Shown here one piece after another: positions 25,101-35,929 of a stretch of 64,000 nucleotides of DNA (the first letter of the stretch is position 1; every line of letters starts with the position of its first letter). A model generated the notes under the pieces. That model made no database searches, had not been told where the DNA came from, and was given only the letters and a program-made list of their open reading frames with translations. Source of the stretch: Amia ocellicauda (taxonomy: Eukaryota > Chordata > Actinopteri > Amiiformes > Amiidae); the NCBI RefSeq assembly GCF_036373705.1, contig NC_089867.1, forward strand, positions 5,734,501-5,798,500, written 5' to 3'. The translations under genes and the position numbers were made by a program.

Positions 25101-28100
25101 GGCTCCATGCAAGATCTCACCTCGTGGAGTTTCAATGATCATGAGAACGGTGAGGAATCAGCCCAGAACTACACGGGAGGATCTTGTTAATGATCTCAAG
25201 GCAGCTGGGACCATAGTCACCAAGAAAACAATTGGTAACGCACTATGCCGTGAAGGACTGAAATTCTGCAGCGCCCGCAAGGTCCCCCTGCTCAAGAAAG
25301 CACATGTACAGGCCCGTCTGAAGTTTGCCAACATCTGAATGATTCAGAGGAGAACTGGGTGAAAGTGTTAAAGATGAGACAAAAATCAAGCTCTTTGGCA
25401 TCAACTCAACTCACCGTGTTTGGAGGAGGAGGAATGACCCCAAGAACACCATCCCCACCGTCAAACATGGAGGTGGAAACATTATGCTTTGGGGGTGTTT
25501 TTCTGCTAAGGGGACAGGACAACTGCACCGCATCAAAGGGACAATGGACGGGGCCATTTACCATCAAATCTTGGGTGAGAACCTCCTTCCCTCAGCCAGG
25601 GCATTGAAAATGGGTCGTGGATGGGTATTCCAGCATCACAATGACCCAAAACACACAGCCAAGGCAACAAATGAGTGGCTCAAGAAGAAGCACATTAAGG
25701 TCCTGGAGTGGCCTAGCCAGTCTCCAGACCTTAATCCCATAGAAAATCTGTGGAGGGAGCTGAAGGTTCTAGTTGCCAAACGTCCGCCTCGAAACCTTAA
25801 TGACTTGGAGAGGATCTGCAAAGAGGAGTGGGACAAAATCCCTCCTGAGATGTGTGCAAACCTGGTGGCCAACTACAAGAAACGTCTGACCTCTGTGATT
25901 GCCAACAAGGGTTTTGCCACCAAGTACTAAGTCGAAGGGGTCAAATACTTATTTCCCTCATTAACATGCAAATCAATTTATAACTTTTTTTAAATGCATT
26001 TTTCTGGATTTTTTTGTTGTTATTCTGTCTCTCACTGTTAAAATACACCTACCATTAAAATTATAGACTGATCATTTATTTGTCAGTGGGCAAACGTACA
26101 AAATCAGCAGGGGATCAAATACTTTCTTCGTTCACTGTACATTTCTACTGTATGGCTAATATAAACTTCATAAATCAAATCTGCGTTGCTTGTGTATGGT
26201 TTAATCTCAAAGAATCCCTTATGTTAAATGGCAGAATTGATAATATGTCTTTCTGTGCTGGTTACTGATAGTTGACAGGAGCTCCGAGGAACTTCAGTGG
26301 CTGCTCGATATGGTTCAGAACGATCCAGTACATTACATCAGGTTAGTTTCCTATTGAGAGATTGTAAAATAACTTTGTATATTTAGAGAACAAGTGTGAT
26401 CTTGCTTAGTTTAAGCTCTCAGACCGCTTTCCTTTTTTTTTTTTTTTCTTGGCTTTTCAGAATCACTTTGGGCATGTTTTTTTTTTTTAATTAGCTGATG
26501 AAAGCAATACGTTTTTCCTTCTTTAGCTTTGAGTGCTTTTTATGACACATTGACACATGAGACTGTTAAAGAGTCTGTGAATGTCCATGGTGCACATGAA
26601 ACATCTTATTTGTTGTTGCTCATTTATGTTTCAATTCCAACACTTTTCACTTTTTCAGGCATAAAATTCTGAACATGCTGGGAAAAAACCCACCTTTTAC
26701 GAAAACAACAGAGTCTTCTCTTTGTAATGAATCTCTTGTTGATCAACTATGGAAACTGATGAATTCGGGTAAGAAGCATTCAGAATCTTTAAAAAAAAAT
26801 AATAATAATAATAATAATTCTGCAACTTCCTAACTTAACCTTTTCTGTATTGAACATTACATTGCCAGGCTAAGCACACATGCACCAAAAACAACAAGAA
26901 TAACAAACATGTTTTCCACTAGTCTCTCCTTGACATCAATACTGATACATGTTGTTTTACAAAAGTCTGAAAATGTGTCAGTGTTCAGTGTCAGTTTGTG
27001 TATAAGCCCTTATTGTAAAAATGAGCGAAGTCCTTGGCAAAACAGACTGCTCATTAAATGCTCGTGTGCATGTGTTTTCAATTCGGCAGCCTTCATCCCA
27101 GCTTGAGCAGCGAGACAGGGGGACTTCTTCTTTGTCAGTATAGAAGTCACAGTCAGAACAAGCTATTATTTGTTTTGCCGCTGATGACCCTTTATGAAAG
27201 TAGCATTTGAGAACATTTGTGATCCATTGGACAGGCATGAAAAGACTTATTACAAGAACTGTGTTTACAGCACACTGTCTTGTCTTTACTTTGCCTCTGC
27301 TCTGTTTTCCTCCTTTCTGAGCCAGGAAGACCTAACGTCCCTCCAGACACAGGGGGGGATAAAACAACAAACTTAAACCTGACTGTTATTCAGGGAAAAC
27401 AGCAGTATATAAGCTGCTTTTGATTACTGGACACACTTCTTTCAAACATGAGAAAATTCGCTCTTTCACAATGTTTGGCAGATTTTGAAAGATTTATGTA
27501 ACTTAACTGCTGTAGGCTTTTTTTCCAGTATATTCTGACAGGGAATACTTGTTCCTTTGTTATTACATCGTAAATTTTAATGTGTTAGAGTTTACAGCTG
27601 CACTCTGAAGGTTGCAGAAACAGCGGGCAGCCAAGCTTTACTTCATTTGCCAGGCGAAATTAAATTCAGCTTTTTGCGGTGTAAGTGAAAAGACTTGATA
27701 ATGCTGTCGGTTGTTGCATTTAATTTCCAGGACTTGAAATTGTATGCTCTTTGACTATCAGAGATTGAGGATTATATTTTGAATTTTATTTTAAGGGGAA
27801 CATTTTTAGATCCATACATGTCTTAGACCCAGGATGCTAAATCTTACCCTTGTATCAGTTGTGCTGAATTTGTAAATACTAATTCTAAACTTTTTTTTTT
27901 TCTTCTAAATGTTTTTTTTTCTTCATTTTTCATATAGGATGAAATATCAGTATGGTAATGAACCAGAAAAATAATGCTAAAAAGAGTATCAGGATTTCCA
28001 AATGATAGAATGTGTTCCTGGGGGCAGTTTTGAACAATTAATAGAAGTAGCGTTTGGCTGTCAGTTCGGGGGCTATCCTTCCGCTGTTCCTGGAAGTACA

Positions 28101-31100
28101 GAGAGCATCATATTACATGAACTTGTGACCTCTGGTGCAGATGCAACCATTCGTATACAGCCTTCCAGGATGCAGTTTTTTGGAAACCGAATAGAATCCT
28201 CCCAATGAGGTATACTGACAAGTGAGATGAGAATAGGGAAGGCATATCAATGTGGTTTGATTATTAAGCTTAAGAAAATATGACTTTGGGAAATAAATCA
28301 TTAAACAAACTTATGAAATCCCCTCCCCCCCAACTTTTTAAGACATTGGCCAAGATTAGTGGGTGCCTTTTTTGTATTCACCATTTTGTGTGTCTCCAGG
28401 TACCTCCCATGACTGGAGGCTGCGCTGTGATGCTGTGAACCTGTACTACACCCTCTTTGGCCTGAGCAGACCCTCATGCTTGCCTCTGCCCGAGCTGGGG
28501 CTGGTCCTCAATCTCAAGGAAAAGAAAGCTGTCCTGAACCCTATTATCAAACCTGAAATTGTTTCGACCCCCCTGGAGCCAGGAAACAATGCAAACCTTG
28601 GACCACTCATGGGCTTCCCTATCAGCGTAAGAACTGGGATTGTGTGCCAATGTTAATGCAGTTACTGTCACTTTCAAAGTGTCAGTGAAATCTGAGAAAT
28701 TGTCATACAGTGGTAATTCTAAATTAGAAAGATTTACTTTATTGGAATAAATAAGTATTTGAAGACGACCCATGCAGATGTTGTGCAATTTCAGTCTGCT
28801 TGTTTTGGTTTCTTTGTTCTCGGTTGACTTATAAAGTGGCCCTCTATTGCCTTTATACCACAGATGTTTTTTTCACATCTTAAGCTCAGGGCCTAAAACG
28901 TACAAGACTTCTCCAGGAGGTTTCTCTGAAGAATTGTGAAGTAGAAAGATGTGGTTTCCTTCTCGTTTGCTTTCGCAGCAGGAGGATGAGCCCCCAGGCT
29001 TAGAGCTGCCGCCCAGTGTGCCGGCCCTTCCTCTGGGACAAGGGTTGAAGAGAAAGGCCGAGACGCCTCTGGGATCCCCGCTGGAGCCTGGTCAGGTACT
29101 GGAGAAGGATGAGGACAGCAATAAAGTCAAATTAAAAATCAGAGTAAGGAGAATCTTCGGAAATGCAGACACATAGTATGGTTCTTGTGGGGTTGGAGGC
29201 CCAGCATTGGGATCAAGCAACAGTGGGGTTGCGACACTAGTTTGTGGGTTGCTAGTTTCGGAAGTCCTCACCTGTGAATGAGTATAAGCTGAAATGATTG
29301 AAAAGCACTTTCACCAGCTTCCATTTGTGTACAATGAATAAGAAACATGGTGCTTAGCTGTATACAGTTGTACTCACGTGCACAAAGAGATGTGTGCTTG
29401 TATCATGGACACAACAATGTAACAAGTGTGTGTATACTTTAAAAGAAAAAACAATTCTCACATCAGCAAACAAAGCACGGGAATTGCCAACAAGGTCTCT
29501 CTGGTTTACTGGTGTTTACCGTCACATTTGCCATGCGGACCGGCCACAGCACAGCCTCATTTTTGTTAGTGCTGTTTACAAGTCATAAAAATATATATAT
29601 ATAGATTTCCTAAATTGATCAATATGTTTTTTCTTTTTGGTTATAATGAGTGTGCATCATTTTGATATTTTTTTTGTAACAATTGGGACTAAACATCGTT
29701 AACAATATTTCCCCTGTCACCATTTAAAAATAATTGAAGAAAATAGGAAGCATTAGCTTACTTGTATTTGGCATTGTTTCTGAGCAGTGTGTTCTGGGAA
29801 GTGTTTTACCATAAATGCATCATTATCAATTGTGTGCCTCAGATATTATAGTTTTTCTTTCTTTTTTCCTCACTGTAAAACAAAATCTGTTGGCAGTTTA
29901 TCTTGTCTGCATTTCCAGAAATGTTAATTTGTGATTAAGGAGGGTATTCATCCTTGGTGGGGGGGGTGCTATAGTAGGTAGGTATTTAGTGCCACTGAGA
30001 CACTATTACCACCTAAGCAATACTTTGTGAGCAAACAAAATGATTTCAGCACGTATCATATTATATTATATTATATATTATCATATTAATTATAATGAGC
30101 TAGGAAACTTGAACTAATGGTAGCTTGGGCTCTTAAATATTGCTCCCATGCAGTTACTGTTCATACATTTGAGGGATCTGAATTATGAAGTGCTTTCTGA
30201 TTGTTACTGTAATGATTGTAATGTTCTTGTGAATCTTCTTCCCTGGTGAACCCTGTAAATGAACACCAATACGAGACCTGAAAACTAACCATGATCTCCT
30301 CATTTGCAGTTTTCAAATTCTCAGGAGGAGGAAGATATTGATATGGACACTGTTCATGATAGCCAGGCATTCATCTATCATCACCTCAATATGCTTGAAA
30401 GGCCATCTACCCCAGGTAAGAGACAGAAAACTGTCACACTGCATGTTTCAAAAAGCAGAAAATAACAATTACCAGAGGATGAGAGACGTCCAACATTGAT
30501 CCTTAACTGCACTGTGTAAAAGGACATACAAGAAATGGAACATACGTGTGTAGTATTCAGAGAGCTTGCTAGACACACACCCTGCACGACTTTATACACA
30601 CCCCTTATACAGAAATAAAGCTGCCTAGACAGGTATCAGTTTGCATATTTCATTTGCACTAAGTGACCTGCTAAAATGGCTGCTGTAGTCAGTATACAGC
30701 AGATAAAACTAGATATGAGATCATAGTTTAGTTTCCTCTCTTGAAGGCAAGCCCAAAACTGTCTTATTTATGCTTAGTCCTTATAATGAGAGGTTTTGCA
30801 GTTGGTTATTTTATTTTATTTTATTGAGTGGAACGGCTAAGAAACATTTCCAATTCAAGAAGGATATATACAGCTATACAGCATTATAATTTAACTGTTC
30901 TCATCTCCTACCTAACCGACTAACACTGGATCTATAAAAAGAATAAAAGAAAAGCATCTTTCTCCCAGGAAGCATCCACAGTAGAGTGTTGTTGTTGTTG
31001 TTTCTTTGCCCAGTTGAAACCTTTGTCCTTATTCACTCAGGAAAAGAGCCACCCTCAGTAGAGCAGACTATCCTGTCGATGCCCGCCACGCCCATCTCCA

Positions 31101-31333
31101 TATTTGGAAAAGAGACCAACTCCTCATCCAAGCACAGTGACCACCACCATCACCACCACCACCACCACGAGCACAAGAAGAAGAAGAAGAAGCACAAGCA
31201 CAAGCACAAACACAAGCACAAGCACGAGAGCAAGGACAAGGACAGAGACAAGGACAAAGAGAGGGACCTGCATCCTTTCTCCATCAGCCCTGCCAGCGGC
31301 CGCTCCGTCCGCTCGCCCTCCTTCTCCGACTGA
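5973..31333 (+). CDS. taf2: TAF2, TFIID subunit 2
   Basis: TAF2 is a TFIID subunit that helps the complex bind the core promoter (initiator) in the nucleus. Exons: 5973-6025, 6316-6370, 6994-7154, 7502-7620, 8833-8974, 9197-9428, 10913-11097, 11732-11845, 13267-13366, 13453-13538, 14436-14571, 14757-14911, 15209-15323, 17246-17355, 17802-17867, 18639-18891, 21063-21203, 21322-21432, 21767-21960, 23546-23685, 26272-26341, 26659-26768, 28400-28626, 28979-29143, 30310-30415, 31041-31333. Phases agree and give 1212 residues (human about 1199). The M1-aminopeptidase-like fold fills the N-terminal half, but the zinc motif HExxH is QALAQ (about 338-342) and the GAMEN position reads ASMSI, so it is not a peptidase. 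HEAT-like repeats follow. The tail has nine His, then Lys and His-Lys repeats, ending [12 protein letters not shown]. The start was chosen because [13 protein letters not shown] matches the family. Intron 1 appears to be AT-AC and intron 12 U12-type. Intron 13 and intron 20 each carry a Tc1 element. A roughly 40-residue segment known in human before the His tail is not found. Confidence 0.96.
6026..6315 (+). other. Candidate AT-AC intron (TAF2 intron 1)
   Basis: Reading straight on from exon 1 meets a TAA four bases after 6025. If the intron starts at ATAAGT (6026) and ends at TTTATAC (6315), the split codon TT+A and the following ACC CAT CAG give [11 protein letters not shown], exactly the conserved TAF2 N-terminus. 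A GT-AG reading with the acceptor at CATCAG would lose LTHQ and would need an exon 1 ending in a stop. The donor ATAAGT is the major-spliceosome consensus with G1 changed to A, as in the rare U2-type AT-AC class. No U12 branch motif is evident near the 3' end, although GTATCC at 6030 is curious. Confidence 0.6.
7290..7430 (-). mobile_element. L2 LINE 3' region remnant
   Basis: The segment contains AAGTGCCTTGCTCAAGGGTA and the following CAGCAGTGTCCC, GGGATTGAACCC and CCAGAGCCCTAAC blocks. This string recurs in fish genomes as part of L2-type LINE 3' sequences, antisense to this strand. No coding part remains. It sits in TAF2 intron 3. The assignment is from memory of the repeat. Confidence 0.55.
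7672..8262. mobile_element. Non-autonomous Tc1/mariner-like element
   Basis: An approximately 590-bp element lies in TAF2 intron 4, bounded by imperfect inverted ends: TACTGAACAAAAGTATAAAC on the left and GTTTAT-like sequence ending TTTTTGTTTAGTA on the right. TA dinucleotides flank it. There is no transposase frame of useful length inside, so it would move only if helped. The ends match a short non-autonomous repeat widespread in fish. Confidence 0.65.
9007..9023. repeat. Poly(G) run of 17
   Basis: Seventeen consecutive G residues follow the donor of TAF2 exon 5 by about 30 bases. Such runs are prone to length error in sequencing and can form G-quadruplexes in the transcript. Confidence 0.95.
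13779..13829 (+). mobile_element. L2 LINE 3' tail
   Basis: CTGGATAAGGGCATCTGCCA followed by ATAAATAA and AAT repeats is the 3' terminus of fish L2 LINEs, in plus orientation. Only the tail was inserted. It is the reverse complement of the tails at 33540, 48280 and 58555. Confidence 0.75.
14912..15208 (+). other. U12-type (minor spliceosome) intron, TAF2 intron 12
   Basis: The donor at 14912-14920 reads GTATCCTTT, an exact match to the U12-type 5' splice site. Near the 3' end, CACTTAAC with the branch A at 15195 lies 13 bases before the acceptor CAG at 15208, within the tight branch-to-acceptor distance of U12 introns. There is no polypyrimidine tract. The split codon GT+A restores the conserved [12 protein letters not shown]. 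The neighbouring TAF2 introns have ordinary U2 GTRAGT donors. Confidence 0.92.
15550..17102 (+). mobile_element. Tc1/mariner transposon A (full length, dead)
   Basis: An element of about 1553 bp lies in TAF2 intron 13. The right end reads TTTCCAGAGCTG before a TA. The left end reads AGCTCTGGAAAAAATTAAGA, so the ends are inverted repeats of each other, and AATTAAGAGACCACTGCA repeats at both ends. The left target-site copy is altered (CA/TA). It contains a transposase pseudogene. A 231-bp deletion derivative of the same family lies at 46724-46954. Confidence 0.9.
15839..16794 (+). pseudogene. Tc1-family transposase pseudogene (element A)
   Basis: The frame opens with [15 protein letters not shown], meets a stop after about 30 codons, then resumes with [11 protein letters not shown]. 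The DDE core is readable: FTDESNF (about 16250), QQDNAPCHT (about 16497) and [10 protein letters not shown] (about 16590), with D-D-34-E spacing. A TAG follows PIENL at 16616, where functional copies have W. The C-terminus NQRYSTKY ends at TGA 16792-16794. With at least two stops and a scrambled N-terminal DNA-binding part, it cannot make an active enzyme. Confidence 0.9.
18049..18069 (+). other. Candidate 21-nt TAF2 microexon
   Basis: Inside TAF2 intron 15, TTTTTCCCTACAG is a strong acceptor. The next 21 bases end at CAA|GTGCAG. Inserted between exons 15 and 16, it keeps phase 2 to phase 2 and adds seven residues (EIQGNTG plus a changed N codon) between SAM and ADSPLLW. The donor is weak. 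A stronger donor at 18120 gives a 71-nt exon that breaks the frame. I have no evidence that either is used. Confidence 0.2.
19083..19133. repeat. (AT)n microsatellite
   Basis: About 25 perfect AT units lie in TAF2 intron 16. The locus is likely to vary in length between individuals. The rest of that 2.2-kb intron shows no element I recognise. Confidence 0.97.
24786..24882. repeat. Perfect 44-bp-arm palindrome inside Tc1 B
   Basis: The arms 24786-24829 and 24839-24882 are exact reverse complements separated by nine bases. Transcribed, they would form a very stable hairpin just before the transposase start at 24925. Confidence 0.95.
24925..25930 (+). pseudogene. Tc1-family transposase pseudogene (element B)
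   Basis: [20 protein letters not shown] opens a clean helix-turn-helix region (paired-like, with [10 protein letters not shown]) that runs to a TGA at 25336. The same protein continues in other frames. DSEENWVKV is readable near 25345, then a frameshift near 25370 leads to [29 protein letters not shown] and [11 protein letters not shown], ending GFATKY at TAA 25928-25930. Total length is not a multiple of three. The region just before the first catalytic D is damaged, so it is non-functional, but it is the least decayed transposase in the window. Confidence 0.93.
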
Positions 31334-32544
31334 GCAGGGCCACCCGGGGGTCTCGTACCCGTCCTTACAGAAGAAGCCCGTGGAGATTTCCCACGGGGGG
31401 ATAGGTGGCTGTACAGATCTGGCTTCCTGGCACATCACTCAGCTGTCACGTGTTTTGACCACCCTCAGGTTTTTTCTTTCTTTCTCTCTTTCCTTCAGAT
31501 GGATGTGCTTCAGTTAGGGTGGTAAAACTCCCAGCATTTCCTTCTGTCTCGTTTTTATTTGGTTTCTGAGCGCACAAAGCACGTGAATTTTACTGGTGCC
31601 TGGTTTGCCATCACCGCTGTCATGGCAGCTTTTTGGCCAGTGGTTTTAGGAGGGAAAGCTTGCCATGGGTCAGAGACAGCCAGCTTCCCTTTCCTTCAGA
31701 CGTCTGCTTTCTCTTTCTAGCTCAGTTTGTCTCTCTTCACAAGGAGCTGTGAAACCTTACATGGGTAATGACACGTTTACATAATTTAACAAGAAGTGTG
31801 ACATCAGGTACAGAACATTAACACACATCGCACTATGAGAGAGAGAGACGGGTGTGTTCAAGGCCTCCAGGGAGTCAACTTACTCACATCTCTCAAAGTT
31901 ATTTGAGAATCTCAGAAACGTTTGTTGCTCTTGTTTTGAATTTCGTTTTTTTGAAATATGGAAACGCACGTGTGGACCTAAAATGACAAGGAAATCCAGC
32001 TTCCTGTTAATTTGCATAATGTTTGCAAGCCTTCATAGTGTTGATGCATACTGTTATTCATTCTTAATAATTCCTGATATAAAAAGATTATCAGTATGCT
32101 ACAAAGTTGCAGATTTCAAGATCACCTGGCTACATTTACTCTTTATATACCAGAAAATGCTGTTAACTTAATGTAGCATTGATAATTGGGCCATTTAGAT
32201 TATTTTTTTTGTATGATATTTTGCAATTTACCTTACAGGCACGCATGATTTTGGATGCAGATTCACACCTTTTTCAAAATTTCAACTTCTTCATATAACT
32301 TTTTATTTATATATTGTGATACTGTATTACTTTCAGACTCATAGCTTGGTTAAGCATTTTATTATGTAGACTAACTTTTGTTTTAACCTCTTTTTTGGGG
32401 GAGTTATTTTTTTTTAATTCATTTTACTTTGCTACAGTCTATACTGTCAGGAAGAAAACTACCAAAGCAAACCAAGACAGTTATTAATGTAACGGTGTTC
32501 TTTCTTGCCATGTATATACATTTTAAGTGTTATTAAGAAACACA

Positions 32545-32550
32545 AATAAA
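32545..32550 (+). terminator. TAF2 poly(A) signal
   Basis: AATAAA lies about 1.2 kb after the TAF2 stop, followed by T/GT-rich sequence (32565-32590). The 3' UTR before it is AT-rich and has no long frame that looks coding. Confidence 0.7.
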
Positions 32551-33488
32551 GCATTTGATAGTACATTCTTTAAATGTATTTTGTTTCAATACAAATGTCT
32601 GCTTTCCTTCACTTCCCACAAAAGCCTTCTCATATTTTGAATTACTCAGAAAATAATATCAACTGTTAAGAAACAGATTTAAAACGCTCTGTTCACATCT
32701 TTAAAACAGTTTTTTTCTTAGTTTTTTCTCCCAATCGGTGGATCAATATTTATTGTATGTAGCACATTGTCAAAATCCTGCTGATTTAAGTAGCAGAGTC
32801 TAAATTTGTTTAATTCCTTGTCATACATTGTCTATATTAGGTGCAGTTACTTGTTAATTTCAGAATTCCTTCAATGATTCCCCATTAATACCAGCTTATG
32901 GAGCGCTAGTTGAAATCTAAGGCAGGGTAAAACTTAACTTTCTATTCGGGCCAAAATTTCAATTAAAACTGCAAAAGTTGGATTTTGCAGCTCAAGTGTA
33001 CAATGAAGCCATTCTATTCCCTTGTAAAAGAGATTAACCTTCAGGGAAACATAAAACTCAACTCATCTCACAGATCTCGTCAGTAATGACTGAACCGATG
33101 CACTTCGGGAGAACTTACTGAAAAGGTTCTCAATGTTACACCCTTAACCCACCACGGGACAGTTACATTGTTTTCGCAATGTGGAATGGCAGGCCAACAC
33201 ATATGTGAACAAACCCTCATGCTAACAATTCATTAATATAATTGGCATGTTTTAGTGACACCGAGCAAGATATTGCTGTGTTTCATCTATAGTTTACCTA
33301 CAAGGTTTGCCAGGAAGGAAGGAGATTTAAAAGTTAGTTTCACTGCTGTGTGTTGTTCGATGGCAAGCTGACTGAATGGTTTGGAGTTCTAGGTGAAGGA
33401 AAACAGTCCCATCACTTTTTACTCTTTTCTGTGGTATCACACTGGACTCCTATAAAATGACCATCTTCCAACACCCCTTGAATTGTGG

Positions 33489-33490
<2 letters not shown>

Positions 33491-33535
<45 letters not shown>

Positions 33536-34985
33536 TATTTCTTGGCAGACGCCCTTATCCAGGGCGACTTACAAAATATAAGCGCAATACAAAGTGCAAA
33601 AATACAGTGCAATTCAAGGCATACAACATTACAAATTCAAATTGACATAATACAGTGCAATTCATAGCTTAATACATTTTACACATTCCAATTTACACAA
33701 GTGAATACAATATATGGGGTCTTACATCCTGGATTATAAAAGCTGAATGTAGACAAAATGTTAGGTCACAGTCAAGGGCCAAGGGAAAGGGAGAATAGGG
33801 TGAATCAAAATAATACGAGTACTAGTAACGCAAGGCAAGTAGTATGATAAAATGTTGTAAAGTGCTATCTGACAGGAGAGTAAAGGACTAAATTACAAGT
33901 ACTGTCTGAAAACATGTGTCTTGAGTAAGCTCCGGAAGGAGGTCAGGGACTCTGCTGTTTTGACTTAAGTGGGAAGGTCGTTAGGGGCCAAGGATGAGAA
34001 GGAGCAGCTCTGGAGGAAGGAGAGTGCAGAGGAGGCAGAGTTAGTCTTCTGGCACTGGAGGAGCGCAGTGGTCTGGAGGGGATGTATGGGGAGACGAGTG
34101 TCTGAAGGTATCTTGGTGCAGTGTGGTCGAGACAGCGGTAGGTGAGGGTCAGTGTCTTGAACTGGATGCGTGGCGGTATCGGGAGCCAGTGGAGGGAGCG
34201 GAGCAGTGGAGTAGCGTGTGTGAATCGGGGCAGAGAGACACCAGACGAGCCGCAGAGTTCTGGATGAGCTGGAGCGGAATCTGCAGGTGCGTGTCAGCGT
34301 GGTGATGTGCTGAGTGTAGGAGAGCGCAGGATCGAGGGTGACTCCTAGGTTCTTAGCGGAAGAAGGAGAGAGTGGTGGATTCCAAGGGGATTGAGATGGA
34401 GAGATCAGCAGAAGGTGAGGAAGAGTGGCAAAAAACAGGAGATCCGATTTGGAGAGGTTGAGCTTGAGGTGGTGTGAGTGCATCCAGGCGGAGATAGCAG
34501 ACAAACAGGAAGAGATGCGAGAGGGGATAAGAGGGTCAGAAGAGGGAAAAGATAGGAAGATCTGGGCATCATCAGCATTAAAATGGTAGGAGAAACCATG
34601 GGATGCGATGAGGGGGCCCAGGGAGCGAGTGTGGAGAGAGAACAGGAACGGGCCCTTGACGGAGCCTTGGGGAACGTCTGTGAGGAGAGGCTGGGGGGTG
34701 GATGAGGAACCTCGCCATGTCACTTGGTAGGTCCGGTCACTGAGGTAGGAGGAGAACCAGGTGAGAGCAGTCCCAGAGATCCCAAGGTCAGCGAGGCAGG
34801 AGAGGAGGATGGAGTGATCGATGGTGTCAAATGGAGAGGAGAGGTCAAGGAGGATGAGGACTGAGGAGAGGGAGGCCGCCTGAGCACAGCTGAGGGAGTC
34901 AGTGACTGCCAGGAGAGCCGTCTCAGTGGAGTGAGCTGTGCGGAAGCCGGATTGCAGAGAATCCAGGAGTGAGTGATGGAAATTG
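33491..34985 (-). mobile_element. L2 LINE, minus strand, reverse-transcriptase part to 3' tail
   Basis: Read on the minus strand, the segment starts (about 34985) with [20 protein letters not shown] and continues [22 protein letters not shown] (the PQGS motif), [12 protein letters not shown] (the ADD catalytic motif; usual YADD), LNLSKSDLL and [12 protein letters not shown]. This is the order of an L2 reverse transcriptase. A 252-codon frame (34723-33965) is open, but flanking parts are broken and the protein drifts after about residue 170. The 3' end is the GGATAAGGGCGTCTGCCAAG tail followed by an ATT-type microsatellite (33491-33536). It is 5'-truncated and lies between TAF2 and ENPP2. Confidence 0.9.
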
Positions 34986-35929
34986 GAAATTGTTGTTGGA
35001 AAGAGTATGTGTTAAAAATCAGCTCAAACTAATGAAAGATTTGAAAGTCACGTGGTCAGAATTCAATTGCCAATGTCCATGATAAAGCTGTTGAAGTTGA
35101 AGCAGTCATAAAGCATCAATATCGGAAGAAATGTGTATCACTGATACAAACTCAACTCCACCTGAGGTTATCCCAAAAGGTTTTCTATATTCTTTGGTGG
35201 TTTTACTTCAGCACATCAGCATCAAACTGTGGTTGATATTTGGTTTCTCTCAATGAAAATAACGTGGGGAAAAAAAGTCTAGATATTCTAAGCAGACCTA
35301 CTAATCCTTAAGCTAGATTTTGATACCCCAAACTCTTCAAATTCAAATGTTAGAAGGGAGCTCGTGGATATAAAGGCCGGTTATTTATTAGTACATTTAC
35401 TGGACATTTACAGGAAATGTCCCGTTTCTTGATGGAGTGCTGGGCTAAAGCAAACTATCCACATCTGCTAGAAACAACACTCTATGCAGTTTTGATGCCA
35501 GTAATAACTTCCAGAGTACTTGACCTAATTTCCTCAATTTGTTTTTTTAATGTGCCTAGAGTGTTGTTTTTCAATTCAGAATCAGTATAGCTTAAAAGTT
35601 CGAACTGGTGTACAGTCACTGCAGTCAATACAGCGTGCCAAGCCAATAGAGACTCCAAATGGGAATAGAAGCAAGTTTTGTGCAAAACTTCTCTGACCTC
35701 CTTTATATGAATTGAATCTTGTTCTAACATGTCCTATCTATGACACTACACTTACCACTTAAAACCCAATATTTCTAGCAGGGGCATCCACTGTGCTATT
35801 TCTGATTTTTCTAACACTAAATATCACACTTCAACAATCATGGATTACATCTATATAAAATATATCGTCGTATGGAGATTCAAAGCATACATATAATTTT
35901 ATTTGGGTTTAGATGAGGCAGAGTTTTTT
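34986..35929. other. Intergenic stretch, nothing recognised
   Basis: AT-rich sequence between the two LINE fragments, with no splice-supported frame or repeat that I can name. Short frames on both strands have no recognisable protein similarity. Confidence 0.5.

Larger units (their letters stand above)
24558..26137 (+). mobile_element. Tc1/mariner transposon B (full length, frameshifted)
   Basis: This element of 1580 bp in TAF2 intron 20 is flanked by TA at 24556-24557 and 26138-26139. The ends are long inverted repeats of roughly 200 bp. They begin CAGTGAGGGAAAAAAGTATT on the left and end ATACTTTCTTCGTTCACTG on the right, with an internal repeat of AAGTATTTGATCCCCT. It belongs to a Tc1 family common in fish. 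Between the left repeat and the transposase is a perfect 44-bp palindrome. Confidence 0.95.

Noticed and set aside
31104..31517. 137-codon frame rich in Thr/Arg, and a minus-strand frame rich in Leu/Val over the same bases
   Set aside because: Both are shadows of the CAC/AAG repeat in the last TAF2 exon.
33965..34723. 252-codon open frame on the minus strand, the longest in the window
   Set aside because: PQGS and ADD motifs and the adjoining L2 3' tail show that it is a LINE reverse-transcriptase fragment, not a host gene.
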